Assembly: GCA_964483405.1 (NCBI GenBank)
Contig: CAZABC010000010.1
Coordinates: 9,895-73,894, forward strand
Reading direction: 5' to 3'
Source of the DNA: CAZABC01 sp964483405
GTDB lineage: Bacteria > Chloroflexota > Limnocylindria > Limnocylindrales > CSP1-4
Length of the DNA stretch: 64,000 nt
This document shows positions 1 through 10,878 of this stretch, one piece after another (position 1 is the stretch's first letter; every line of letters starts with the position of its first letter). The notes beneath the pieces were generated by a model. It was not told the DNA's origin, did no database searches, and was given only the letters and a program-made list of their open reading frames with translations. Both the position numbers and the translations under genes were made by a program.

Positions 1-122
1 GCTGGTCGTACACCGGGATGCTCGGGATAACACTCCGCAGACCGGTAGACGACAGGAACGGCCGTTCGGCGCCCGTCTCGCGGCCCGCCGCGCCCCGCAC
101 CCGCCGCGCCCCGCACCCGCCG

Positions 123-1568
123 CTACTGCGGCCAGGCGAAGACGAGGATCTTGATCTCCGTCATGTCGTCGATCGCGTAGCGGAGCCCCTCGCGACCGTG
201 CCCGGAGTCCTTGACGCCGCCGTACGGCATGTGGTCGATCCGGTACGTCGGGATGTCGTTGAGGACGACGCCGCCGACCTCGAGGTCCTCGAACGCGGTC
301 CAGGCGTTCCGCAGGTCGTTGGTGAAGACCCCGGTCTGGAGCCCGAACGACGAGTCGTTGATCTGGTGGACCGCGTCCCCGAAGTCGCGGAACGGCGAGA
401 CGACGACGAGCGGCGCGAACGCCTCGTTCGAGCAGACCTGGGCCGTGACCGGCGTGTCGGTGAGGATCGTCGGCGGGTAGTAGTTGCCGTCGGCCCGGCC
501 GCCGAGGAGGACCTTGCCGCCCAGCTCGACCGCCTCGTCGACCCAGCGCTGGGTGCGCGTCGCCGCGGCCGCGTCGACCATCGGCCCGAGGTCGGTCGCC
601 GGGTCGAGCGGGTCGCCGACCTTGAGCGCCGCGGCCCCGGCGACGAACCGCTCCATGAACGGCGCCCAGACGTCCTCGTGGACGTACATCCGCTGGACGC
701 TGATGCAGACCTGGCCGGCGTAGGTGAAGGCGCCGACGAGGACCCGTCGGACGGCCCAGTCGAGGTCCGCCGTCGGGTCGACGATGACCCCGGCATTGCC
801 GCCGAGCTCGAGGACGACCTTCTTGCGGCCGGCGCGAGCCTTCATCCGCCAGCCGACCGACGGGCTGCCGGTGAACGTGAGGAGCTTGAACCGGTCGTCC
901 TCGACCATCCGGTCGCCGAGCTCGCGGGTCATCGGCAGGATGCTGACCATGCCCGGCGGCACGTCGATGCCGTCGATGATCTCGGCGACCGCGAGCATGA
1001 CGAGAGGATCCTTGGACGGCGGCTTGAGGACGATCGGGTTACCCGACGCGATCGCCGGGGCGAGCTTGTGGGCGGCCAGGTTCAGTGGGAAGTTGAACGG
1101 GCTGATCGCCGCGATCGGGCCGATCGGGAAGCGCCGGGTCATCGCCGTCCGGCCCCTCGACGAGGCGAGCAGATCGAGCGGCATCACCTCGCCGCCGATC
1201 CGCTCGGACTCCTCGGCCCCGAGGCGGAACGTGAACGCCGCCCGGTCGACCTCGACCATCGCGTCGCGGATCGGCTTGCCGGCCTCGAGGGCGATGAGCC
1301 GCCCCAGCTCGTCGCGTCGCGCCCGGATCCCGTCGCTGATCGCGCGGAGGATCCGGCTCCGCTCGTACGCCGGCAGCTTCCGGGTGACCGCGAAGGCGGC
1401 CTCGGCCGCCCGGACGGCCTCCTCGTACTGCTCGGGCGTCGCGTTGTAGGTCGCCCCGGTGGTCTCGGCGGGGTTCGCGGGGTTCGCGATCTCGAGGACG
1501 TCGGGCGACTCGACCCAGCGGCCGGCGAGGTAGATCGGGTGGGGCGTGACCCCGGTCGAGATGGCCAT
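123..1568 (-). CDS. NAD(P)-dependent aldehyde dehydrogenase
   Basis: This 481-residue protein is a complete member of the aldehyde dehydrogenase superfamily, which oxidises aldehydes to acids with NAD(P)+. The catalytic cysteine is visible in GQVCISVQR (about residue 289) and the general-base glutamate in LELGGNAG (about residue 253). The NPANP entry, the SPFNFPLNLAAHK segment and the C-terminal GGVKDSGHGREG are typical. It resembles the lactaldehyde/phosphonoacetaldehyde/non-phosphorylating GAPDH-like branch, but the substrate cannot be read from sequence. The ATG is preceded by AGGAG 11 nt upstream. It is divergent from the next gene, and a TAGGAT box on the minus strand at 1683-1688 may be its -10. 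It has no metabolic partners in the visible neighbourhood. Confidence 0.93.
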   Translation of the reverse strand: MAISTGVTPHPIYLAGRWVESPDVLEIANPANPAETTGATYNATPEQYEEAVRAAEAAFAVTRKLPAYERSRILRAISDGIRARRDELGRLIALEAGKPIRDAMVEVDRAAFTFRLGAEESERIGGEVMPLDLLASSRGRTAMTRRFPIGPIAAISPFNFPLNLAAHKLAPAIASGNPIVLKPPSKDPLVMLAVAEIIDGIDVPPGMVSILPMTRELGDRMVEDDRFKLLTFTGSPSVGWRMKARAGRKKVVLELGGNAGVIVDPTADLDWAVRRVLVGAFTYAGQVCISVQRMYVHEDVWAPFMERFVAGAAALKVGDPLDPATDLGPMVDAAAATRTQRWVDEAVELGGKVLLGGRADGNYYPPTILTDTPVTAQVCSNEAFAPLVVVSPFRDFGDAVHQINDSSFGLQTGVFTNDLRNAWTAFEDLEVGGVVLNDIPTYRIDHMPYGGVKDSGHGREGLRYAIDDMTEIKILVFAWPQ

Positions 1569-1804
1569 GGCGGGTGTGGCTCCTGGTCGAGGGCGGGACG
1601 CGACGCGGCGAGACCCAGGGGGACCCGGACGGGGGACCCGACGGGACTCCGGCCGAGCTCGGATGGGCCGTCGCCGAGCGCAATCCTAGCCCCTGCTGGA
1701 CCCGGAACCCGTGGCGGGGCCGGCGCAGGACTTCCGGGCCATCGACGCGACGCACCGCCTTTCGTACGGTCGGCCTGCCGCCGGGGAGGCAGATACGAGG
1801 GGTC

Positions 1805-3385
<1,581 letters not shown>

Positions 3386-3521
3386 TCGCTCGCGACCGGC
3401 GGCCACCACGCCGCCCGACGGATCGCGGTCGGCGGCCCGGCCGCCGGGCCGCGACCGCGGCGTCACGGGTCCGTCATCGACCGCGCGTACCATCGCCCCA
3501 TCACCACCAACGGAGCGTCCG

Positions 3522-4196
3522 ATGCCCTTCCTCGACTTCCTCTTCGCCGATCCGTCGAAGCAGCCCCTGCCCTCCCCCGACGAGGCCCTCCCCGGACGCG
3601 ACACGCCGATGCCCATCGGCGGCCGGCACCGCGTCCTCGGAACGCCGATCGCCGGGCCGGTCCCCGACGGCGCCCGCGAGGCGATCTTCGGCCTCGGCTG
3701 CTACTGGGGTGCCGAGAAGGCGTTCTGGCAGGTCCCGGGCGTCATCTCGACCGCCGTCGGCTTCGCCGGTGGCACGACCCCGAACCCGACCTACCGCGAG
3801 GCGTGCACCGGCCGGACCGGCCACGCCGAGGTCGTCCGGGTCGTGTTCGACCCGTCGCGGGTCACCTACGACGAGCTCCTCCGGGTGTTCTGGGAGCACC
3901 ACGACCCGACCCAGGGGATGCGCCAGGGCAACGACGTCGGGACGCAGTACCGCTCGCTGATCGTCGCCCTCGACGACGAGCAGCGCCGGGTCGCCGAGGC
4001 CTCGCGCGATGCCTACCAGGCGGCCCTCACGGCGGCCGGGTTCGGGCCGATCACGACCGCGATCGTCGACCCGACGCCGTTCTATTACGCCGAGGACGAG
4101 CACCAGCAGTACCTCGACCGGAACCCGAACGGCTACTGCCCCGACCATGGCACCGGCGTCGCGTGCCCGATCGGGTTTGGCGTGCCCTCGTCCTGA
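3522..4196 (+). CDS. msrA: Peptide-methionine (S)-S-oxide reductase MsrA
   Basis: The 224-residue protein reduces methionine-S-sulfoxide in proteins back to methionine. The catalytic cysteine is Cys60 in the family motif GLGCYWGAEKAFW. The conserved GHAEVVRVVFDP, DPTQGMRQGNDVGTQYRS and EDEHQQYLDRNP blocks are all present. Two further cysteines near the C terminus (NGYCPDHGTGVACP) are in the usual position of the resolving cysteines. The N-terminal extension of about 50 residues is typical of larger MsrA proteins. ATG 3522 is preceded by GGAG about 8 nt upstream, and a TACCAT box at about 3489 may be its -10. It stands alone, with no msrB next to it. Confidence 0.97.
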   Translation: MPFLDFLFADPSKQPLPSPDEALPGRDTPMPIGGRHRVLGTPIAGPVPDGAREAIFGLGCYWGAEKAFWQVPGVISTAVGFAGGTTPNPTYREACTGRTGHAEVVRVVFDPSRVTYDELLRVFWEHHDPTQGMRQGNDVGTQYRSLIVALDDEQRRVAEASRDAYQAALTAAGFGPITTAIVDPTPFYYAEDEHQQYLDRNPNGYCPDHGTGVACPIGFGVPSS

Positions 4197-4320
4197 CTCG
4201 GTGGCGGCGACCGGTCCGCGCAGCCGCGTCGGGTATCGGAGGGCGCGCCTCGCGCAGTCGCTGCGCGCGGGTCAGGGTCGCCCGGCACGTCCTCGGGTAG
4301 CGACGAGCGGATCGGGGGGC

Positions 4321-6801
4321 CTACGCCCCGTCGGCGGCCCGCGCGAGTCCGCGCGCCCGACGCGTCGTCCGGGCGACGCCACGGGCCGCCGGAGCCGGCT
4401 GCCGGGCGGCCTCGAGGGCGGCCTCGCGGGCGGCCACCGTCGCCTCGGCGAGCTCGGCCGCGAGGAGCGGCTTGGCGAAGAAGAAGCCCTGTCCATAGCG
4501 GCACTCGAGCGAGCGCATCCACTCGGCCTGGCGGGCCGTCTCGATCCCCTCGGCGACCGTGTCGATGCCCATCGAGCGGGCCATCGCGACGATCGCCGCC
4601 GCGAGGGCGGACGACCGCGACGGTGACTCCGCGTCCTGGGTGAACTCGCCGGCGATCTTGAGGGCGTCGACCGGGAACTGGCGGAGGTGGCTGAGCGAGA
4701 AGTAGCCGGTCCCGAAATCGTCGATGACGACCCGGACACCCATCGCCCGGAGGCCGTCGAGCGCCCCGATCGTCGACGGGGTCGCCCGCAGGAGAGCGGT
4801 CTCGGTGATCTCGATGACGAGCGTCGACGCCGCGACGCCGTGCTCCTCGATCGTGGCCCGGACGCCGTCGACGAAACCCGCCTCCTGGACCTCCCGGGCC
4901 GACACGTTGACGCTGACGAACAGGTCGTCGGGGGTCAGGCCGGATCGGCGCCAGGTGACGGCCTGGCGGCAGGCCTCGCCGAGCACCCAGCGCCCGATCG
5001 GCAGGATCGAGCCGTGCTCCTCGGCGAGCTCGATGAACTGGCCCGGCGGGATGAGCCCGCGCTCCGGGTGGCGCCACCGGACGAGCGCCTCGACGCCGGC
5101 GAGCCGGCCCGTGGCGAGCTCGACGATCGGCTGGTAGCGGAGCTCGAGCTGGTCGAGCTCGACGGCCCGCTGGAGCTCGAGGGCAAGCTCATGGCGCTCG
5201 CGAATGACCGCGTGCATGCCAGGGTCGAAGACCGCGAAGGCGGCCTTGCCGTTCGCCTTGGCCATGTACATCGCGACGTCGGCGTTGCGGACCATGTCGG
5301 TCGCGCCGTCGACGGCGTCGCGAGCCCCGGCGATGCCGATGCTGGCGGTCACGACGACCCGCTTGCCGCCGATGAGGTACGGCGCACCGAGCTCGCGCAC
5401 CAGTCGATCGGCCATGACCAGCGACCGGCGGAGGTCGGGATGATCCTGGAGCAGGATCGCGAACTCGTCGCCACCGAGCCGGGCGACGAGGTCGCCTTCC
5501 CGGACGAGGCCGGTGATCCGCTGGGTGACCGCGACGAGGAGCGCGTCGCCGGCGGCGTGGCCGAGCGTGTCGTTGACGACCTTGAAGTCGTCGAGGTCGA
5601 CGAAGAGGACCGCCGTGGCCCGGTCGCGCCCGCCGCCGCCGGTCTCGAGGACGCGCTCGAGCGAGGCCTGGAACGAGCGGCGGTTGGCCGCGCCGGTCAG
5701 GGCGTCCCGCTCGGCGAGGTCCTGGACATGGCGCATCAGGACGGCGTTGCGGAAGTTGAGCGCGGCGATCGCGGCGGCCTGGGCGACGGCGTCGATGACG
5801 CGCCGCTCGATCCCGAGGACGGCCCGCCCGCGGTGCTCGAGGACGATGACGCCGGCCGGCTCGCCGTCGGCGATCATCGGGGCAACGATGACGTCGCGGC
5901 CACCCGGCAGGAGCCCGGCGAGCGTCGGCTCACGGCGCGGGTCGAGCCGCCGGAGAGCGAGCGGGACCCGCTCGGCCCAGGCCCGGCCGACGATCGGGTC
6001 GGCGACGAGCGTGGCCGGGGGCACGCGCTCCGCCGACGCGGCGGGGTCGAGGCCGCGGCTGGCGAGGAGGGCCAGGCCGCCGTCGGTCGCGACGAGGACG
6101 AGACCCCGCGGGAAGCGGTGACGAGCGGCGAGCGTGTCGAGGACGAGCGTCGCCTGTCGCTCCGGATCGGTCTCGTCGTCGAGCCGGGCCCCGAGCCCGA
6201 CGAGCGCCTCGAGGTCGGCCCGGCGCTGGCGGAGCTCGCGCTCGTTCGTCGCCGAGAACAGCGACGTGGCGAGGGCGAAGAGCCAGAACGCGGTCACGTG
6301 GATGACGGGCATCCCGTCGAGGGCGATCTCCGCACCCGGCGCGACGTCGACCGGCGCGAGGAGCCCGGCCGCCTGGGCGTACAGGACGACGAACAGCAGC
6401 AGCGAGTGCCAGAGGGCGATCTTGAGGCCTGTCCGATAGGAGGCGAGGAGCGAAACCGCGACGACATGGAGATACGCGAGGAACCGCATCGGGCTCTCGG
6501 TCCCGCCGGTCGCGTACATCGACACCGCGAGGTAGACGCCGTCGACGAGGAGCATGACCGTCAGGGCCGGGAACGCGAACGCCGGGATCCGACGCCCGAG
6601 CGCCTCGAGGACGACGGCGACGAGGAGATAGGCGCCGGTGGCGCCGAGGAGGCGATCGACCGGGACGGCCAGGACCGACGGCGCCTGCACCGCGAACAGG
6701 AGAGTGATCGCGGCGAACGCCACCCGCAACCCGAGCAGGTAGGTCATCCGGTCGCCGAGGGCGGCGTAGTCGGTCCGTTCGCGGGTCGTGAGCGCGGTCA
6801 T
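4321..6801 (-). CDS. Membrane GAF-GGDEF-EAL cyclic-di-GMP enzyme
   Basis: The 826-residue protein has about six N-terminal membrane segments (roughly residues 20-175), a GAF-like region (about 190-345), a diguanylate cyclase domain with intact GGDEF (residues 443-447) and an EAL phosphodiesterase domain (EAL near residue 570). An RxxD inhibitory site lies five residues before GGDEF, so product inhibition is expected. In the EAL domain the EITETALL and DDFGTGYFSL catalytic blocks are intact. Both c-di-GMP synthesis and breakdown are therefore possible. The start codon overlaps the stop of the stalk protein upstream (ATGA at 6798-6801), which implies translational coupling and a joint role at the cell envelope. 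Confidence 0.95.
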   Translation of the reverse strand: MTALTTRERTDYAALGDRMTYLLGLRVAFAAITLLFAVQAPSVLAVPVDRLLGATGAYLLVAVVLEALGRRIPAFAFPALTVMLLVDGVYLAVSMYATGGTESPMRFLAYLHVVAVSLLASYRTGLKIALWHSLLLFVVLYAQAAGLLAPVDVAPGAEIALDGMPVIHVTAFWLFALATSLFSATNERELRQRRADLEALVGLGARLDDETDPERQATLVLDTLAARHRFPRGLVLVATDGGLALLASRGLDPAASAERVPPATLVADPIVGRAWAERVPLALRRLDPRREPTLAGLLPGGRDVIVAPMIADGEPAGVIVLEHRGRAVLGIERRVIDAVAQAAAIAALNFRNAVLMRHVQDLAERDALTGAANRRSFQASLERVLETGGGGRDRATAVLFVDLDDFKVVNDTLGHAAGDALLVAVTQRITGLVREGDLVARLGGDEFAILLQDHPDLRRSLVMADRLVRELGAPYLIGGKRVVVTASIGIAGARDAVDGATDMVRNADVAMYMAKANGKAAFAVFDPGMHAVIRERHELALELQRAVELDQLELRYQPIVELATGRLAGVEALVRWRHPERGLIPPGQFIELAEEHGSILPIGRWVLGEACRQAVTWRRSGLTPDDLFVSVNVSAREVQEAGFVDGVRATIEEHGVAASTLVIEITETALLRATPSTIGALDGLRAMGVRVVIDDFGTGYFSLSHLRQFPVDALKIAGEFTQDAESPSRSSALAAAIVAMARSMGIDTVAEGIETARQAEWMRSLECRYGQGFFFAKPLLAAELAEATVAAREAALEAARQPAPAARGVARTTRRARGLARAADGA

Positions 6802-8237
6802 CGGGCATCCTCGTCGACGAAGGCCACGAGCGTGTCGGCCATGGTCCGCGGCGCGGAGCGGAGCTTCGGGTCACGGTCGTCCATCCGCGACTGCACGAGC
6901 AGGAAGGCGAGGACGAGCAGGGCCAGCGCGATCGGGAAGCCGAACGTTGTCGCGACCGTCGCCGCGGCGTCGGGTCGGATCGCACCGCCGACGCGCTCGA
7001 CCGCCTGGGCCACCGACCGGACGAGCCCGTCGAAGCCGCCTCCGATCGCCGGCGCATCGGGCCTGTCCGGACCGACCGGGATCGTCGGGACGCCGCCGCC
7101 GGCAGGCCCGCTGCCGGGGGCCCCTGCCGAGCCGCCGCTGGACCCGCCGGACCCGCTGCCCGGGCCTCCGACCACGGGGACCGCAGCCGTCACGGGTGCC
7201 GGGGTCGGGGTCGCCTCGGGCGTCGGCGTCGCGACGGGCGTCGGCGTCGTCGGCGTCGCGACGGGCGTGCCGGTGGATCCCGGGGTCGGGGTCGGGGTCG
7301 GCGTGGGCGTCGGCGTCGGGGTCGGCGTGGGCGTCGGCGTGGGCGTCGAGGTCGGCGTGGGCGTCGGCGTGGGCGTTCCCTCGGGCGCCGGAGTGGGTGT
7401 CGGCGTCGGGGTCGGCGTCGGGGTCGGCGTGGGCGTCGGCGTCGGCGTTCCCTCGGGCGCCGGAGTGGGTGTCGGCGTCGGGGTCGGCGTCGGCGTCGGG
7501 GTCGGCTCCCCGGTCGCCGTCGGAGAGCCGGTGGGATCCGGGGTCGGCGTCGCGGTGGGCGTCGGCGTCGGGATGGGCGTCGGCGTCGGGATGGGCGTCG
7601 GCGTCGGGGTCGGCGTCGGGGTCGGCTCCCCGGTCGCCGTGGGAGAGCCGGTGGGATCCGGGGTCGGCGTCGGGGTCGGCGTCGCGGTGGGCGTGGGCGT
7701 CGGGATGGGCGTCGGCGTCGGGGTCGGGGTCGCCTCGGGCACCGGGGTCGCGACGATCGTCCGCTGCACCGTGTCGCGCTCGTCGACCCGCTCCGGAGCG
7801 CCCAGTGGCTCATCGCAGCTGCCCGGCCCGTTCGACGTCCGGGCGCAGATCAGATCGGTCCCGGCGATCTCCGCGACGTAGGTCACCGTGCAGGTCCCCG
7901 TCTGTCGGGTGTGGCAGCGGAGGTCGCCGCCGTTCCCGCCATCCGGGTCGTTGGGGCTGCCGTCCGCAAAGAAGAAGCGCACGCTCGTGTTCGAGCCGGG
8001 ACCGACCAGGGCGCTGCCATCGGCGGCGAAGACGAACGCGGTCAGCGTGACCGTGTCGCCCGTCTGCCCCGTGGCGACCTCGACCTCGACATCGAGGATC
8101 GGGTCCGCGGGCGGTGCGGCGACTGCCGGCGACGGGACGGCCGGCAGCGCGACGAGCACCAGCAGCGCGGCGACGAGCCACGCTGCGGCGATCGATCGCG
8201 TCCTGATGGGGCCTCGTCCGTCTCGCGTCGACTGCAT
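6798..8237 (-). CDS. Secreted Ig-like domain on a Pro-Thr stalk with C-terminal membrane anchor
   Basis: ATG 8237 is preceded by GGGAG about 8 nt upstream and begins a clear signal peptide (SIAAAWLVAALLVLVALPAVPSPAVA). The 479-residue product has a beta-rich N-terminal domain of about 130 residues with four cysteines near its end, and an uninterrupted Thr-Pro stalk of about 180 residues. A Gly/Ser-rich linker and one membrane helix near the C terminus (FPIALALLVLAFLLV) follow, with a short charged tail. It should be anchored in the membrane with the Ig-like head held away from the cell. The family is not recognised. Its stop overlaps the start of the GGDEF/EAL gene by 4 nt. Confidence 0.85.
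   Translation of the reverse strand: MQSTRDGRGPIRTRSIAAAWLVAALLVLVALPAVPSPAVAAPPADPILDVEVEVATGQTGDTVTLTAFVFAADGSALVGPGSNTSVRFFFADGSPNDPDGGNGGDLRCHTRQTGTCTVTYVAEIAGTDLICARTSNGPGSCDEPLGAPERVDERDTVQRTIVATPVPEATPTPTPTPIPTPTPTATPTPTPTPDPTGSPTATGEPTPTPTPTPTPIPTPTPIPTPTPTATPTPDPTGSPTATGEPTPTPTPTPTPTPTPAPEGTPTPTPTPTPTPTPTPTPTPAPEGTPTPTPTPTSTPTPTPTPTPTPTPTPTPTPTPGSTGTPVATPTTPTPVATPTPEATPTPAPVTAAVPVVGGPGSGSGGSSGGSAGAPGSGPAGGGVPTIPVGPDRPDAPAIGGGFDGLVRSVAQAVERVGGAIRPDAAATVATTFGFPIALALLVLAFLLVQSRMDDRDPKLRSAPRTMADTLVAFVDEDAR
7197..7740 (-). repeat. Thr-Pro-coding low-complexity array
   Basis: About 540 bp of (ACGCCG/ACCCCG)-type hexamers encode the TPTPTP stalk of the upstream protein. Two larger internal duplications are visible, one around GSPTATGEPTPTP and one around APEGTPTPTP. 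This suggests growth by slippage and unequal recombination. Confidence 0.9.
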
Positions 8238-8807
8238 CGGGTGCTCCCGGTGAGCGGTCCGCGCCGTCCCCCGTTGGCCGGCGCGACGTCTCGTTCGACG
8301 TGCCGTCAGACTGCCCATCCGAGCGGCCCAGGACCATCGTTCATTCGTCCTGCGGGGTCCGTGGGCGTCGGCGCACCGCGTCCGATGACCCGGCGCCGGT
8401 GGGGGCGGGTACCGATGGGCGATGACCCGAGAGTCCCAGGCGCCGACCGGTCGGGGGCGGTCGCGACGAGTCCGGGGGCGTCGCCTCGTGGCGCGCGCGC
8501 ACCAACCCCGGGCCCGGACTTCGGCCTGGCGGCCCGCGGCACGCCCCGCAGCCGCGGCGGATCGGCCGGGTCGGCGGCGCCGGGCACGGGCGCTGACCGC
8601 CCGACGCGGGCCGGCCGCGCCCCGGCGACGACGCCGCGGGCCGGCAGCGCCTTGGTCGGCGGCGCCCGACGCGGGCCGATCCGCGCCCCGGCGGGCCGGC
8701 AGCGGGCCGGCGGCGCCTTGGCCGGCGGCGCCCGACGGCATCGGGCCGGCCGCGCCCCGGCGGGCCGGCAGCGGGCCGGCCGCGGTCCTGTCGCGCCCGA
8801 CGGCGTC

Positions 8808-8907
8808 NNNNNNNNNNNNNNNNNNNNNNNNNNNNNNNNNNNNNNNNNNNNNNNNNNNNNNNNNNNNNNNNNNNNNNNNNNNNNNNNNNNNNNNNNNNNN
8901 NNNNNNN
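8808..8907. other. Scaffold gap of 100 N
   Basis: Exactly 100 N separate two different GC-rich repeats. The true length is unknown. Confidence 0.95.
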
Positions 8908-9034
8908 ACGCGGGAGCGGGCAATACGCCGGGTCAGCGGCCGCGCGACGCCGACGCGGGAGCGGGCAATACGCCGGGTCAGCGGCCGCGCGACGCCGACG
9001 CGGGAGCGGGCAATACGCCGGGTCAGCGGCCGCG
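8908..9034. repeat. 45-bp tandem repeat, about 2.8 copies
   Basis: The unit begins acgcgggagcgggcaatacg and recurs at 8908, 8953 and 8998 with essentially no differences. The array begins directly at the gap, so its full copy number is not known. There are no spacers, so it is not a CRISPR array. Confidence 0.9.
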
Positions 9035-9130
9035 CCACTCACGGGCCCGTGGCCGCAGCGCCCACGCGCGCTGCCGCCCGCCGCAGCGCCCACGCGCGCT
9101 GCCGCCCACCGCCGCCCGCCGGATCGCCGC

Positions 9131-10768
9131 TCAGCGGCGGCGGCCACCCCCGAACAGCGTCCCGAAGACGCCCCGGATGAGGTCCTGGCCGGCCCGCGAC
9201 GTCGCGAGGCGGGTCCCGGACCGCATCACCCCCTCCACGAGTCGCTGTCGCTCGCGGGCCGCCCGCGCCGCTTCGCGCGCCTGGGCCTTCGCCTCGCGCT
9301 CGGCCTCTCGGCGGAGTCGCTCGAGCTCCTTGGTCCGGGCGGCCCGGGCCTTCGCCTCGGCGGCGGCCGTCTCCTCGGCACCGGCCGCCGACGCCGCTGC
9401 GGCCGCGGCTGCCCCGGCAGCGCCGAGCCGGGCGGAGATCACCTCGTGAGCGCTCTCGCGATCGACCGCGACGCGGTACCTCGCCTCGAGCGGACTCGCC
9501 GAGACGATCGCCTTCGCCGTCGCGGGCGGCACCGGCGCCATGAGCGAATCGGGTGGGACCAGCCGGGTCGCCGCCAACGGCGTCGGGACGCCGCTCGGCG
9601 AGAGGACCGTCACGAGCGCCTCGCCGATGCCGAGCGAGGTGATCGTCTTCTCGACGTCGTAGAAGTCGGTCATCGGGAAGGTCCGGGCGGTCTTGCGGAG
9701 CGCGTCGGCGTCCTCCGGGGTGAAGGCGCGCAGCGCGTGCTGGACCCGGTTGCCGAGCTGGCCGAGGACCGAGGCCGGGACGTCGGTCGGGGCCTGGGTC
9801 ACGAAGTAGACGCCGACGCCCTTCGAGCGGATGAGCCGGGCCGTCCGCTCGATCTGCTCCAGCAACGCGTCGGACGCGTCGGCGAAGAGCAGGTGCGCCT
9901 CGTCGAAGAAGAAGACGAGCTTCGGCTTGGGCAGGTCGCCGGCCTCCGGCAGGCCCTCGTACAGCTCGGCGAGCAGCCAGAGCATGAACGTGCTGAACAG
10001 GCGGGGCTGGTCCATGACGTCCGACAGCTCGAGGATGCTGACGATCCCGGCCCCCTCGGACGAGGTCCGCAGCAGGTCGTCGATGTCGAACTCGGGCTCG
10101 CCGAAGAAGCGACCGGCACCCTGCTGCTCGAGCGTGACGATCGAGCGGAGGATGACCCCGAGCGAGGCCGACGACATCCCGCCGTATGCCTCGATGACCG
10201 GCTTGCCCTCGTCCGAGGAGAGGTAGCGGAGCGTGGTCTTGAGGTCGTCGAGGTCGAGCAGCGGCAGCCGCTGGTCGTCGCAGTACTGGAAGACGAGCGA
10301 CAGGATCGAGGTCTGGGTCTGGTTCAGGTCGAGGACCTTGGCGAGGAGGAGCGGCCCGAACGAGGTGACGGTGGCCCGGACGGGCACGCCGAGGTCGCCT
10401 GTCAGGGAGAGCAGCTCGACGGGGTGGCCAGACGGCTCGAAGGGAAAGCCGATCGAGGCGCTCCGAGCCTGGATCTTGGGGTTCGCCGCGTCGCCGGGCG
10501 CCGCCAGCCCCGTCAGGTCGCCCTTGACGTCGGCGACGAAGACCGGGACACCGGCCCTCGAGAGCTGGCCGGCCATCAGCTGGAGCGTCTTGGTCTTGCC
10601 GGTCCCGGTCGCCCCGGCGACGAGCCCATGACGGTTGAGCATCGACAGCCCGACCCGGACCTTCGTCGCCGCGTCGACCTCGCCCGCGTGCATCGGCGCG
10701 CCGAGGACCAGTGCCGGCTCGTCGAGCGCGTAGCCGGACGCCATCGCCTCGAGGAAGCCCTTGTCCAC
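9131..10768 (-). CDS. HerA-like helicase / DUF853-type P-loop ATPase
   Basis: The 545-residue protein has a Walker A motif (GATGTGKTKT, about residues 52-61) and a Walker B motif (LVFFFDEAHLLF). It also carries the TQAPTDVPASVLGQLGNRVQHALRAF stretch typical of the DUF853/HerA-like family (shown here in part: TQAPTDVPASVLGQLGNR). These are FtsK/HerA-type ATPases of unclear cellular role, possibly DNA translocation. A long Ala/Glu/Arg-rich coiled-coil-like segment precedes the basic C-terminal end. The start is GTG with GGAGG about 9 nt upstream. No nurA-like nuclease is next to it. Confidence 0.92.
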   Translation of the reverse strand: MDKGFLEAMASGYALDEPALVLGAPMHAGEVDAATKVRVGLSMLNRHGLVAGATGTGKTKTLQLMAGQLSRAGVPVFVADVKGDLTGLAAPGDAANPKIQARSASIGFPFEPSGHPVELLSLTGDLGVPVRATVTSFGPLLLAKVLDLNQTQTSILSLVFQYCDDQRLPLLDLDDLKTTLRYLSSDEGKPVIEAYGGMSSASLGVILRSIVTLEQQGAGRFFGEPEFDIDDLLRTSSEGAGIVSILELSDVMDQPRLFSTFMLWLLAELYEGLPEAGDLPKPKLVFFFDEAHLLFADASDALLEQIERTARLIRSKGVGVYFVTQAPTDVPASVLGQLGNRVQHALRAFTPEDADALRKTARTFPMTDFYDVEKTITSLGIGEALVTVLSPSGVPTPLAATRLVPPDSLMAPVPPATAKAIVSASPLEARYRVAVDRESAHEVISARLGAAGAAAAAAASAAGAEETAAAEAKARAARTKELERLRREAEREAKAQAREAARAARERQRLVEGVMRSGTRLATSRAGQDLIRGVFGTLFGGGRRR

Positions 10769-10822
10769 GGGAATGCGCCTCCGGAACGTCCATCGGCCCC
10801 TGTCCGGGCCGGCCGGACCAGC

Positions 10823-10828
10823 CTATCA
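10823..10828 (+). promoter_or_regulatory. Possible -10 box (TATCAT) for the DUF4332-mscL pair
   Basis: TATCAT lies about 50 nt before the ATG at 10879 in the 110-bp gap between divergent genes. No clear -35 is seen. It is offered only on similarity to TANNNT boxes elsewhere in the window. Confidence 0.35.
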
Positions 10829-10878
10829 TCCGGGGACGGCCGCCCACGTCGGCCGGGACACCCGAACGGAGGCGACGG

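Larger units (their letters stand above)
8238..9130. other. Gene-free GC-rich repeat region with an assembly gap
   Basis: I find no convincing gene between the stalk protein and the HerA-like gene. All reading frames here are Arg/Pro/Gly/Ala-rich translations of repeats. From about 8500 to 8807 the sequence is built of imperfect copies of a ggcgggccggcagcgggccg-like unit. After the gap there is a 45-bp tandem array and then a doubled gcgcccacgcgcgctgccgc unit (about 9048-9110). Confidence 0.7.

Noticed and set aside
8908..9034. CRISPR-like array.
   Set aside because: The 45-bp units follow each other without unique spacers, and no cas gene is near.
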